The position numbers and the translations under genes are program-made. DNA of 64,000 bases from contig OZ024856.1 of assembly GCA_964017155.1 (NCBI GenBank), forward strand, positions 12,579,125-12,643,124. Direction: 5' to 3'. Below are positions 26,575 to 39,516 of this stretch, in pieces (the stretch's first letter is position 1; each line of letters begins with the position of its first letter). This stretch comes from Oasisia sp. SBJ-2009 (taxonomy: Eukaryota; Annelida; Polychaeta; Sabellida; Siboglinidae). The notes below the pieces were generated by a model that worked only from the letters and a program-made list of their open reading frames with translations, was not told the DNA's origin and made no database searches.

Positions 26575-28620
26575 GCCATTACTGTACGGTACTCTCACAT
26601 GACTTCAACCAGTACTGTATGGTACTCTCACATGACTTCAACCAGTACTGTTCTGTACTCTCACATGACTTCAACCAGTACTGTTCTGTACTCTCACGTG
26701 ACTTCAACCAGTACTGTTCTGTACTCTGACATGACTCCAACCAGTACTATATGGTACTCTCACATGACTCCAACCAGTATTATTCGGTACTCTCACATGA
26801 CTCCAATCAGTACTATTCGATACTCTCACATGACTCCAACCAGTACGATATGGTACTCTCACATGACTCCAACCATTACTGTATGGTACTCTCACATGAC
26901 TCCAACCAGTAATCTATGGTACTCTCAGTCTCTCACACGACTCCAACAATTACTGTATGGTACTCCCACATGACTCCAACCAGTACTGTAAGGTACTCTC
27001 ACATGACTCTACCATTACTGTAAGGTACTCTCACATGACTCCAACCAGTACTGTGTGGTACTCTCACATGATTCCAACCAGTACTGTATGGTACTCTCAC
27101 ATGACTCCAACCAGTACTGTATGGTACTCCCACATAGCTCCAACCAGTACTGTATGGTACTCTCACATGACTCCAACCAGTACTGTATGGTACTCTCACA
27201 TGACTCCAACCAGTATTGTATGGTACTCCCACATGACTCCAACCAGTACTGTATGGTACTCCCACATGACTCCAACCAGTACTGTATGGTACTCTCACAT
27301 GACTCCACCCAGTACTGTATGGTACATTCACATGACTCCAACCAATAATATAATGTACTCTCACATGACTCCAACCAGTACTGTATGGTACTCTCACATG
27401 ACTCCAAGCAGTACTGTACGGTACTCTCACATGACTCCAACCAGTACTGTACGGTACTCTCACATGACTCCAACCAGTACTGTATGGTACTCTCACATGA
27501 CTCCAATCAGTACTGTACGGTACTTTCACATGACTCCAACCAGTACTGTAAGGTACTCTCACACGACTCCAACCAGTACTGTACGGTACTCTCACAAGAC
27601 TCCAACCAGTATTGCGTGGTACTCTCACATGACTCCAACCACTACTGCATGGTACTCTCACATGACTCCAACCAATACTGTACGGTGCTCTCACATGACT
27701 CCAATCAGTACTGCATGGTACTCTCACATGACTCCAACCAGTACTGCATGATACTCTCACATTAATGCAACCATTACTGCACAGTACTCTCACATGACTC
27801 CAACCAGTACTGTATGACGATACTCTCACATGACTTCAACCAGTACAGCACGGTACTCTCACATGACTCCAACCAGTACTACACAGTACTCTCACATGAC
27901 TTCAATCAGTACTATATGGTACTCTCACATGACTCCAACCAGTACTGTATGGTACTCCCACACGACTCCAACCAGTACTGTATGGTACTCTCACATGACT
28001 CCACCCAGTACTGTATTGTACATTCACATGACTCCAACCAGTACTATAAGCTACTCTCACATGACTCCAACCAGTACTGTACGGTACTCTCACATGACTC
28101 CAACCAGTACTGTACGGTACTTCCACATGACTCCAACCAGTACTGTAAGGTACTCTCACACGACTCCAACCAGTACTGTACGGTACTCTCACATGACTCC
28201 AACCAGTATTGCGTGGTACTCTCACATGACTCCAACCAGTACTGTACGGTGCTCTCACATGACTCCAACCAGTACTGTATGGTACTCTCACATGACTCCA
28301 ACCAGTACTGCATGGTACTCTCAATGACTCCAACCAGTACTGCATGATACTCTCACATGAATCCAACCATTACTGCACAGTACTCTCACATGACTCCAAC
28401 CAGTACTGTACGACGATACTCTCACATGACTTCAACCAGTACAGCACGGTACTCTCACATGACTCCAACCAGTAATGCATAGTACTCTCATATTACTCCA
28501 TCCAGTACTGCATGGTACTCTCACATAACTCCAACCAGTACTACACAGTACTCTCACATGACTTCAATCAGTACTATATGGTACTCTCACATGACTCCAA
28601 CCATTACTGCATAAAAAGTC
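26575..28620. repeat. 33-bp minisatellite with higher-order structure
   Basis: About 60 units of 33 bp. One unit reads TACTGTATGGTACTCTCACA then TGACTCCAACCAG. Because 33 is a multiple of three, variants without stops leave long open frames on both strands (up to 276 codons, such as repeats of STVWYSHMTPT on the plus strand and STGWSHVRVPY on the minus strand). These frames have no start context, no conserved domain and decay at the array edges, so they are not taken as genes. Blocks of units are duplicated together with a period near 596 bp. Confidence 0.95.
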
Positions 28621-28801
28621 ACATAACTCCAACCATTAGTGCATAATAGTCACATGACTTCAACCATTACTGACAAATACTGCATGGAACTGTCATGACT
28701 TGAACAAATGCTGCAATGATCTGTCACATGACTCCAGCCATGTTCCACAGTTGCACGGCCGCTATCAATACTGCATTGCGACATCAAATGACCTCTACTA
28801 A

Positions 28802-28895
28802 AAAGAAATACTTTAATATATATATATATTATAGTATTTCTTACTATAGTATATATAATATATATATATATATATACATTTTATAGTATTTAAAA
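28802..28895. repeat. AT-rich palindrome and microsatellite
   Basis: AAGAAATACTTTAATATAT is mirrored about 20 bp later by ATATTATAGTATTTCTT (28802-28840), then a further AT run follows. Such sequence can extrude a cruciform. Confidence 0.75.
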
Positions 28896-31589
28896 AAAAT
28901 ATAATTTACTATGATATACATTTTTTTCAAACTTCTGTTTGATGCCATGTATGTTTTATTGTCATGAGTGTAAGTGGCTATGAATGGGCTGGTCCCAGAG
29001 ATACATCGCTCTAGAAGATTCTGACATACATCAATGTCCTAGGCAGAAACCCATGCTGTGTGTCCCTCAAATGATTCCCCACCCACTGATACACAGGGTG
29101 ACTAAGTGTACAATCAGAGACTGTGGGAAAATGCACCAGAGCCCTCTACTCTAACCCTGCAGGATCCCTCCAACAAAGGACAATGTGACTGTCTTGTCGT
29201 AAACGTAACAATAAAAATGTCCTCTAGCTCAACAGCAGTGGTCTCCACAGGAACGCTTACACATAGCATTTGAAATATGTGGAAATGCCACCAAACTAGT
29301 TTTTCGATATAATCGAGCAAAAACACTAAATTTGGAGCTAGGCACCAGACCAGTGTGGGGCTGGTGGGTGGAGATGGGGGGGGGGGGGGGGGGGGAGGTA
29401 TTGAGGGGCATAATAAATGTGCTGATTTTTAGAAGTGTTGTACAGTATAGCACATTTACTGTTTATGTGATTATTTTTGGTATGTTAATTGAAAAATGTA
29501 TCTAATGCTATATAACTGTGCATATGCATAATACATATTGCTCACGGGAAGTCTCATTATCACTGTGGCATAGTCACCATCACTGACCCATACACAGGTC
29601 CTGCTGTACATAATAATATTATGTCGTCTCTTACTGAAATTATCATACAAAGTATATGATGCAATTCAGAACATTCAAATTTAATTCCAACAAACATTTG
29701 AAAATCAATGTCAACTGAAAATCAATACAATTCCATTCATGAATTTGAAAATGAGTCTGGCACTGACAATGTCTGTCCTACATTGTCACTGAAGGTCAAA
29801 CTGAGATGGATGCGAGTCAGGTCAAACCTTGGCTCGGGAACCCATAGATCGACGGTGCCACCAAGTGCAGATGAGTAAAAGACCAACTTTCTCGCATTCT
29901 ACACGGAGTCACAATCAAGTTTATGACTCGACACTTCTCCATGAGGTATGACTGCATGAGTTATGACTGTGGCAATGTAGACATTCCTTCTGAATACGGA
30001 GGGGGTAATTAGCAACCTGTTAGACATGTGACCAACCCCTCACACCCGACTTTGTTTGTGCCTCATACCTAAACCGGTTACCTCAAATGTGATTTTATGT
30101 CACCGACTGTTCTGTCACACATTCGCAATCACAAAAGCTGGCTTTTAATGGGCTTGGAATTCTTTGAAAAGCAGTTACGTATGGAATGCCCACATTCCAA
30201 ACAACCTGGTTTCTGTGTAGGCATTTTTACAGGGCAGGGGTACTTGAGCTTACAATACCCCCTATAGCTCTGTTAATGGTTTGATCATGAATGTCTTAAT
30301 GTGATTACGTGGTATACTGAATTGTCTGCTTGAAATGCAACCATCTTGGTTCTGATCCCATCATGCAGTTGCTCAAGTATAACTGATTTATGTTATCTCG
30401 GTGCTCTATCAATTGCCATTTCCATTAAGTCTCTCTGCACTTTTCATACTATCATTTAAAACTTCCTCAGAAAGCCACTTTGCCAATCACAAATCTTTTG
30501 TTGATGTCCATTCCTACCATTTGTGTATGAATAGACTAAGTTATATGTGGCGCCAGTTTAGTACAAATTTAATTTAACAAAATGACATGGCATTAGATGA
30601 TAAAATGAGCTTACGAAGCCCCAGAATATGTTAAACATTATCTATGAGAGAGACGGTTAGTTGACGCAGTGACAAAGGTTGTTTAGAAAATAACCATCTA
30701 AAGTGAAACTAGCAAACTGACGCCATCATAAATTTTAGGTAACAGAAATTGTGCAAGTATAATGCTAAGCTATACTTTTTTGACTTTATGTACTTTTGAC
30801 ATCATCCCTAAAATACTAACCCAATAAGACAAGATGTTGCATAACCCTGACTGTCACCCTGTACAGTTTACAAAGTGTAATCAGACTACAGCCCCCCACC
30901 AACTAACAACTCAGTCATTCTTCATCGGATTACTAAAACGTGTGTCATGAATGATGCGAGACTGTCTTGACAAACAGGAAATGTACGCGTGAAAACAGAA
31001 CCCCAGCTGTGTCCTGAGACACGTCACTCAAAACGGGGCGCTTCGTAGATTCTGGTCTGTGTCAACTTACTCTCAATGCTCAATCTTCTTTTTTATTTGG
31101 TTGACAATCACAGGGTTTTTATTTTTTAGGTTAATACCATTACGCATGATGAATAAATGGATGCATAGACAGTGAAGCAGGCATCATGGGATGTGTCTTA
31201 ATCTAACTGAACATCAGTCATAATCACATGATTGCTTGCTCAGGAGCAGGTGGGGTGTTTTTGTAGTGCAGCGTTATAAAACTTAATGTGTTATTGTGGA
31301 GATAAAATGCCATGGTTCATGTCTAAAACATGTCAAACCTCCCGGAGATACGTGTGTTATCTGTCCATGTGGGTGCCAAGTGTGTTATTGCAAGGGCACT
31401 AGTTTGTTTTTCTAGTTATCAAATTGGGATTAAAGGACATAATGGTGCAGAGGTGCTAAAAACAGGTTTATTGTAGAGATAATTGAGGTAAAGAATTCGG
31501 GGACTGCGCAGTGGTGGTGTTATGTAATATCTCTGTTGCTTGACCTTGAGGGGGGAAGAGGGGGAACTGTAGTCACACACCTAGCAGAG
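28896..31589. other. Gene-free stretch with a poly-G run
   Basis: A run of about 25 G bases lies at about 29370-29394. The rest is unassigned AT-rich sequence without a recognisable exon. Confidence 0.45.
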
Positions 31590-31695
31590 TATGTGTGGGT
31601 GTCTGTATGTGTGTGAGTGCAATGTGTGTGCATGTATGTGTGAGTGTATATATGTGTGAGTGTATGTATGTATGTATGTGTGTATGTGTGTGTTT
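31590..31695. repeat. GTGT/GTAT microsatellite
   Basis: An imperfect run of TGTG, TATG and GTGAG units. Confidence 0.85.
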
Positions 31696-31849
31696 CTGCT
31701 AAAGTGGTTGTGAATGATTAGATAGATTAGTGTTGTCACAACAAAGCAGACAGCAACAGAAGAGGCTGGAGATGATAAGAGATGTGAATGTGATGCTGGA
31801 TGTGGAGAGCGAGGGAAAGGAGGAGAGTGTGGGTAGTTGACCAGAGGGG

Positions 31850-32600
31850 TGTTGCATTGGGGAGGTGAGGGTGTGTAGCAATGAGGACATGGAGGTACTA
31901 CACTGGGGAGGCAGCAGTGTAACAATGGAGAGACGGATGTGTAGAAGTGTGGAGGTGTAGCAATAGGGAATTAGAGGTATAGCTATGAGGAGGTGGAGGT
32001 GTAGCTATGGGGAGTTGGAGGTGTAGCTATGGGGAGGTGGAGGTGTAGCAATAGGGAATTAGAGGTATAGCTATGAGGAGGTGGCGGTGTAGCTATGGGG
32101 AGTTGGAGGTGTAGCTATGGGGAGGTGGATGTGTAGCAATAGGGAATTAGAGGTATAGCTATGAGGAGGTGGAGGTGTAGCTATGGAGAGTTGGAGGTGT
32201 AGCTATGGGGAGGTGGAGGTGTAGCAATAGGGAATTAGAGGTATAGCTATGAGGAGGTGGAGGTGTAGCTATGGGGAGTTGGAGGTGTAGCTATGGGGAG
32301 TTGGAGGTGTAGCTATGGGGAGTTGGAGGTGTAGCTAGGGGGAGGTGGAGGTGTAGCTATGAGGAGGTGGAGGTGTAGCTATGGGGAGTTGGAGGTGTAG
32401 CTATGGGGAGGTGGAGGTGTAGCTATGGGGAGTTGGAGGTGTAGCTATGGGGAGGTGGAGGTATAGCAATAGGGAAGAAAAGGTGTAGCTATGGGGAGGT
32501 GGAGGTGTAGCTATGGGGAGGTGGAGGTGTAGCTATGGGGAGGTGGAGGTGTAGCAATGGGGAGGTAATGGGATAGCATAGCAGAGGTGGAGGTGTATTG
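31850..32600. repeat. 22-bp purine-rich minisatellite
   Basis: About 32 units of the form GGAGGTGTAGCTATGGGGAG plus TT or GT. Blocks of three variants (with AGCAATAGGGAATTAGAGGT as one) recur about every 110-130 bp near 31960, 32050, 32140 and 32225, so there is a second level of duplication. The plus strand is strongly purine-rich. The minus-strand frames are proline- and serine-rich artefacts. Confidence 0.93.
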
Positions 32601-33276
32601 GCAGGGAAGTGGAGGTGCAACAACAGAGACATGCTGTAGCGCTGGAGAGGTGGAAGACTTAATGGCCCAAGCTGTAGCAACAGGAGACGCTTGCTTCAAA
32701 ACCCATTCCTCTCAGTTGCTACAATGCACATTCCAGATTTAATGACCAATCACTCGCCTTTGTCAAATAATCATAGTTGTACCCGGAATAGGGTGTTTAT
32801 TACAGCCGTGTGACACTAGTGGGTGGACTCAACTAATATCCGAGGAAACACCCCTTGGGGCACCCATGTTTACCCTGTAATTAGTGAGCTACCTGCCAGC
32901 ACCAGAGAATGTTGCTGGTATAAATGCAGCACCACTTAACGGGGCAACAAAGACAGTTTACCCTGGGGGTGGTACCAGTAACTCACCCTAGTGGTCTGTA
33001 ATCACGGACAAGTCATTGTCACCCTGTAATAAGTGTTTAGCAGTAACAAGGCCCAGATGGGGTTACTGGGTAATTTGCATTTCGCCTGGCAGTGTCAACA
33101 CCATGGACTGGTGATTGATATGGTCAGTTTGGCCTTCAACACCCTAGTATTGTTCTCTCATCACTTCAACTGTGTCCATCATCTTATCTCTTGTTTTGTG
33201 CACAAGTTATACTTATGATGTAGAGGATGCCACTTCAAGAATGTGGCTTCAAACAAACATAGAGAACTGCAAGGTG
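32601..33276. other. Gene-free stretch
   Basis: No recognisable gene. Confidence 0.4.
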
Positions 33277-33474
33277 TTCGGTGTGTGTATGTGTGTGTTG
33301 TTTGTGTGTGGTGTGTGTGTGTGTGTGTGCGTGTGTGTGCGTGTGTGCGTGTGTGGTGTGTGCGTGTGTGGTGGTGGTGGTGTGTGTATGTGTGTGTGTG
33401 TATCTGTGTTGTGTGTGTGTGTATCTGTGTTGTGTGTGTGTATGTGTATGTGTGTGAGTGTGTGTGTATCTGTG

Positions 33475-33557
<83 letters not shown>
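33277..33557. repeat. Long GT microsatellite
   Basis: About 280 bp of GT repeats with occasional interruptions, ending in a pure run of about 75 bp (33478-33554). ATCTGTGTTGTGTGTGT blocks are duplicated in the left half. Confidence 0.96.
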
Positions 33558-34025
33558 TAGGCATGTGTGTGTATTTAAGTGGCAAGTGTGGTAGAGTAAT
33601 CCATGATTAATATATTGATACGACCATTGAATGAATAATGGTATTCTACACTGAGTACACAATTCACAATAAACACTACTGACAATACAATGGGAGGAGG
33701 ATGCAATGCAAGAATGTGAAGAATGGGACAACATCAGGCAGTGACAATATAAACATCAAGACATTAAAAACAGAAGAACATATCAACTTGGAGACACTTG
33801 TTCACTAAATGCTTATCAGAAAGATGAATACCCACAGCATGCAAAGATGGTGATAATTTTCAAGAAGTGAAATAAGAACTACAGACTAACATATCTGCTA
33901 TCAAACATGTATAAATTACAAAATACTAATGACAAGACTAAAGAAAAACAACCACAAAGCAAACTGGATTAAGAAGGTACATAGTACTAGGCCCTACATA
34001 CACATATGCAATAATGCACACACAT

Positions 34026-34028
<3 letters not shown>

Positions 34029-34084
<56 letters not shown>
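34029..34084. repeat. GT microsatellite
   Basis: A pure TG run of about 56 bp. Confidence 0.96.
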
Positions 34085-34086
<2 letters not shown>

Positions 34087-34686
34087 CATGCGTGCGTGTA
34101 TGCGGGTGTGCATGGCACTGTGTGCATACATGAGCACTCTTCACACACATTTGTATGTGCATGTATGAGCATATGCGTACATATATATGTATGTATGTAT
34201 GCACACAGAACATGTTTGAATTAAGTAAATGCATGAATATTTACACATGTGTGTTGTGCTCACATATACCCAAGCAACTCTGAATTTCCCGCACCCCCAG
34301 ACCCAGGGGTTCCTGGGTGGCCCTCGACACTTCCTGTCAACACATACCTGGCAGAACTGACGTGAAAAACTGTGGGTTCCCCCCTTTCATGAGGCAGCTG
34401 CTACAGGTAAACACTAACACCTGTAAGAGGTACTTGTTACTGCTTCAACCTGGAGTGAACGTAAGCCAACTGTTCGTGTTCTTTCAGTTTACGTGAGGGT
34501 GGCAAATGTTCGTTAATTCCTACAGTCTGTGGTTTGTTGATTCTATTTTTTCCACACCCTTTCAGGTTATGAGACATAGCGTCTAACTATGCAGCTACCA
34601 TGTCAGCCGCCAGGACAGGAATAATACTACCTTCAATTTGGCTCTGGTTTTTCAGGTATAATCTCTGGCTGTTTTCTCCTACCATG

Positions 34687-35015
34687 CAGAGCGCAGTGGC
34701 TTGGGGGTAGAGCTTTGGACTCTCAACTATGAGAACCTGGGTTTGAATCCTGTGTTAAAACTTTGGGCAACTTTTTCACTCTACATTGCTCCAGTTCACT
34801 AGCTGTATAAATGAGTACCTGACTATAGACAGTGGTGGATATGTGTACGAGCAGCCTTTGAGCATTAATTGTAGCATATGGCTGGATGCTTCCCAGAGAG
34901 GTCGAAATGGTGTCTGAGTGAACAGGTCTGTCAGGGAAGTAAAGTGTAAAGCGCTTTGAACAGTCTTGAGGACTGGATACTGCACTATATATGAACTTGC
35001 CCTTACTTTTTACCA
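34687..35015 (+). mobile_element. tRNA-derived SINE, best-preserved copy
   Basis: The tRNA-like head at about 34690-34755 has an A-box-like AGTGGCTTGGGGGTAGAGC and a B-box-like GGGTTTGAATCC. The body carries CACTCTACATTGCTCCAG, GAGTACCTGACTATAGAC, GGTGGATATGTGTA and GCATATGGCTGGATGCTTCC. The 3' end has TAAAGCGCTTTGAACAG followed by GCACTATATATGAA. That tail resembles the AAAGCGC...GGCGCTATA tails of the LINE remnants at 51420-51590 and 57640-57720, which suggests that LINE machinery moves this SINE. The minus-strand open frame over it is not a gene. Confidence 0.82.
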
Positions 35016-35901
35016 TAAAACATGTATTAAATCTACACCAAGAAATATACACAATGTTATTAATTTCAGTCTTGCTGTATCAAATGAACCAACACCAGTC
35101 ACTGTGACCTGATGTCTGTTGACCACTCAAAGATTGGGGCCTGGGAGTCAAAAACAAGTAAAACCACCATAGGGTAGCTCCTACAACAGCAACTATAATC
35201 AGTCTTAATAGGAGTCTCTATGCGTGACTGTTTCCCCTACCATAATCCTACCGTATATTATAGAGTGTACTTATCAGCTTTTTATTAAATATATTGATTT
35301 GATTCAAATGTATGGTAAGGTCTTTTGTTTCTTATGATTATTATTTTGTTGAATTATATATTTTGAGCAAATAAACATTTCGTTTTTTGTTTCCATTACA
35401 TCGTATTTTGTTGCTACTTAATATTTTATTTGCAGTGGTTATATGAAGACTGTTGTTTTTAAAACGACTTCTACAATATATTAACACTTAAGCTTCCCCC
35501 CAATAGAATACACCTGTCTCTCTATTCAGTTTCGAGGGACAGCCTAGTTTATACTGTTTTAATAGTTCACCCGTCACTTTTACGAAACAAATAAAATAGG
35601 GTTGGTTGTATATCAGTGAGTAGGCCTTGCTTTGATTTAGGCCTTTAGGGGCGTGCATTTGCTGTTAAAAGTGTGACCCACAAAGTACAAGTGCTTCAGC
35701 TAAATACATGATCCAGTGTGTCTGTCCAGAGTAGAGCGGTTAACTGCCACCATTGATACTGTGAATAAAATGTATGACTTGTGTATGGACATCCTTTTCA
35801 GATACTGTTAAGATGGTAGTTCCACCTGGTGATTAACAACTACACTAAAACAAAACTGCTTTTAGGAAGTGGCACAATGGTTTTGAATCTGACCTAAGTG
35901 C
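35016..35901. other. Gene-free stretch
   Basis: A segment at about 35803-35856 (TACTGTTAAGATGGTAGTTC and CACCTGGTGATTAAC) resembles 38879-38925; this is a short dispersed repeat. No gene recognised. Confidence 0.4.
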
Positions 35902-35963
35902 AGTGCAGTGCAGTGCAGTGCAGTGCAGTGCAGTGCAGTGCAGTGCAGTGCAGTGCAGTGCAG
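35902..35963. repeat. CAGTG pentanucleotide microsatellite
   Basis: About 12 perfect copies of GTGCA/CAGTG. Confidence 0.96.
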
Positions 35964-38900
35964 TTAACTCTACTCACCTTGGCACTATTGTCAATAAATT
36001 TTGTTTTGAAACTGGATCGATATTTTGTTAACTATTTGAATGTGTTGTGAGTGGAATCTTTCAAATTGCAAACATGGTTCCAAGCTTAATAAAGGACCTA
36101 AACACACTCTGACAGAGAGTAAACCTTCAATATGTAGGGCCCTATGCTGTAGTCATAAGAATGTAATATTACACACAAAATATAACGTAGGAACTGACAC
36201 CCTTTTTTTAAAGCAATTCAATATGGAATACCCAACACCTGGTGAGAAACCAGAACATCATAGAAATGTATTTACAAACTTTTTATGATCACATTTGCAA
36301 ATAATAATTGCAATGCTTTAATACCAGCCAATATAATGTACTCTTGTGTGAAAACAAAACATGAAAACATACCAGGAAAAATATTTCCTAAGGGGCTTTA
36401 CTCCCCCCAACTAGCACTCTGCCCATCAACCAATTTCTCAGGTGCGAATGTAAAACCACAACAGTTTGCAAAGACCACAATTTGAGTCACCCATTTAATG
36501 GCTGACATAAGTAGGGTGTGGTTTACGACACATGACGCAAGACTAGAAAGAAATTGACAGCTTTATTGCAATTTACTGATGATGGTCTACCATTATGATG
36601 CAATATATTTACCAACAGCTGTTTTAGTAGATGATCTGTATCAATACAGTCTATAGTACAACCTCCAAGATGTGTGAAAAATACAGATAGCGTGAAATCC
36701 ATGAATGACTTCACGGAGAGTCGAGTACAGGTGTACTGCAATAAAACCACATATGGAAATTGACTACAAAGATTAGGAATGTGAAGAATGCATTAAACTA
36801 CCTTTATTTACCCTACGAATGCGTCAAACCTCGGGACATAATTTTTTTTCTTGACAATTGCTCAGCAGCATTCCACAGCTCTGTGGGTTTGGGACACACC
36901 TTCTGTGGTTTCAAATACAAGATGTATGAGTTGACGTAATACCATGTCATTACCTGGGAACACAATGACAATTTGTCATCGGCACAGAATGCAGTACAAC
37001 TAGCCACCTGCATAGATGTAACAGCTGGCTCTGTGTGCCTCTGTATCGCTTCAATAAAAACTACAGTTTCATACAATGAAATATTACGCCATTGGACGAG
37101 CTTTGTTGAATGTCGTACCTAATGGTGCACAAATTGCCTCGCCTCTAATTCATCACCACATCTGTTTTATGTAATTCCTTGATTGTCCGTATAACAGCAT
37201 ACATTTGTGATTCCTTGCTTCTAAGTACAGTGTATATCTCTCAAAATGACACGGATGCGTGAAAGGAAACTAAAAATAAATGCCTACATGGTAGTTGTAA
37301 AAACAACTTTAGGTAAGTAATGACATAAGAACTACATTAGAGCTTTGGGTTTGATATACTGATCTAGAAGACATCAAGTTCTTGTTATTTTCTTAGGTTC
37401 AATCTAATATCCATTTTTTAATACAAATGAAAATAATGACGTATAGTTTTATTTGTTAGCTGCATTCAGCAATGATCTATTGACAGACTAGTGTGTCTCT
37501 ATATATAGAGGTTACAATGTTGTGATGAGGCCTCGTTCAACTACTATAGTCAGCCTTTTTCAGAATGTGGCTGCAAAGTTGTACTTGTAAGAAATACTTG
37601 AAAATACCACATAAATACAAGCAATCCCTCTAATGACAGGACACTAAAAGTTGAATGTTTACCAGTTATCATGTTACATGTAACCAGGATCAGTTTACAA
37701 TTCGGGATACAAAATTAATTCACAAGAGTGTTAATAATAAAATCACTGAGGACTATTGTATCATTGTTGGTGCAACACAATTTTATTGAGTATCATGCTG
37801 GTTATAACAAAACTATTGTGAGATGGTCCATATGCAGAAATGCTATGAATCATTTCAAATAATCTCTTTTGCAAATGGTGGTAAGCTCTCAATGCATCAT
37901 TGAGGCTGCAGTTCAACTGGCTTGTAAAAAGAAGTTCTTTTATAGTGAAACATCCAGTCCTTAGAACTGCTCAAAACACATTAGACCTTATTCACTGGCT
38001 GACTTGTTCAAGCTCAAAATGCATTAGATATTACTCACTGGCAGACCTGTTCAATTTCTCTTGGATGCATTCAGGCAAGCTAAAACTACTGTATATATTT
38101 ATAACATGTGCAAATAGCCATTATTTTCTATTGTGAAGTCCACGTCAGAGACACATACAATCAGAGATTGAAGTTATTGCTTGCCTCTTCAGCTACAATG
38201 AGTAGAAATTGTTAAGAGTGAGGAGATGTTGGCTTGCATTACCCCCCCAGGGTGAGTAGCTATTTTCTACGCTTTGCGATATGATACACTATTAAATACT
38301 GATAAAACAGGAGTAATTCCTGAAATTGATAGAAAGTGACAGATCAGTAGCGTTTATTACTTCTTGCTCTCTCCAGTTCTCCAGCGAGAAGTTGCTGAGA
38401 ATCTCCAATTTTAAATTGGTCAGTGATGCAGCAACTCCAAGCAAGTCATCTTTAACTAGGAATCTCCCCACTGATGGCCAGTTGTTCTAACCACTACTCC
38501 ACCTCACATTATCTCAAACAACTTGGTAAACTTGTCGGTTCATTTAGCACTACACAGGTATAGGAAGAGCATATGTGTATATTTCAAGACGTGTATGTCA
38601 AAATTGTCCATTACAGCCAGTGTCAAGTCAGAGTTTCATCTGACCAAACAACATTTATCTGATTTGTGGAAAAACCATAAATATGATCCTGGGTAAAATT
38701 ATAGTTATAGTTTCAGCTGGTTGAGTCTTTTTACTAGACATTGTACAATTGATTCCATTAACAACAACTCATGATTGAGGGTATATGTCTGGGTACCGTA
38801 GTTAACTACCACCTGAGGCTCATGAGGAGGGTCCTACAATAAAATTCAAAATACATAATTTGTGATGGGTTTTTCGACTACTGTTAAAACAGTAGTTCCA

Positions 38901-39352
38901 TCTGGTGGCTAATGACTTTACTACTTGTTTCAGGAAGATCAACACTATTGCAGACAGGTTATATGCAACAATATACTTTTTTCACTGTTGGAAGAACCAC
39001 TGCTACACAACATGTTTGGACATGCTTCAAATATAACAACAGTGTATTGTAAAGAACATAATTGCCTTGCACTTGTCACACTACCAATTTGAATGGCAGA
39101 TTTATAGCAGTTGTTGAAATAAATTGATAGCATTCTGATAACACAAACCGGTAGTAAGTGAAAAAGCTAGTTTTGCAGGACAACATTTCTTATAAAAGTT
39201 TTTCATGTGGTTACCCGGTATATGAAAACATGTCCAGTGTTGCCGTATATAGTTTTATATCCAAAAGTTAATTTCAAAGGTTTTATCAGCATGCTTAATA
39301 CTTTTTATGCTACAGGGATTGTTAATAAAGTGCAGAATGCTTCATGTATATA
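35964..39352. other. Gene-free stretch
   Basis: Minus-strand frames at 36523-36750 (75 codons) and 36813-37076 (87 codons) lie close together but match nothing I know and show no clear splice link. Otherwise AT-rich and unassigned. Confidence 0.4.
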
Positions 39353-39358
39353 TTTATT
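39353..39358 (-). terminator. Candidate polyadenylation signal of MGME1
   Basis: AATAAA on the minus strand, about 160 bp beyond the MGME1 stop codon. It is the nearest canonical hexamer I found downstream; use is inferred. Confidence 0.4.
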
Positions 39359-39516
39359 AGCCTGGTAGATGGCAACAGTCAATCGCAATAGGAATATTAT
39401 AGGTTGGTTACTCAATAAAAATGTAACACAAATTTACACAAAATTCCAATAAAAAAGCAGATTTCAACAAAGAAAATGTCCTTATTTACTGTCCAATTCT
39501 GATGCACGAACCTGTG

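Noticed and set aside
26999..27829. 276-codon open frame on the minus strand and a 264-codon frame on the plus strand
   Set aside because: They lie wholly within the 33-bp minisatellite; the unit length is a multiple of three, which keeps several frames open on both strands.
26575..28620. Regular repeats resembling a CRISPR array
   Set aside because: Units are head to tail with no unique spacers, and the genome is eukaryotic.
33172..33734. Cys-Val and Thr-His repeat frames
   Set aside because: Translation of a GT microsatellite.
34690..34755. tRNA-like sequence with A and B boxes
   Set aside because: The cloverleaf is incomplete and it is followed by the SINE body shared with other copies; a SINE head, not a tRNA gene.
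34723..35052. 109-codon minus-strand frame
   Set aside because: Antisense to the SINE copy.
36523..37076. Two neighbouring minus-strand frames of 75 and 87 codons
   Set aside because: No family resemblance, no convincing splice sites between them; kept only as a remark on that stretch.
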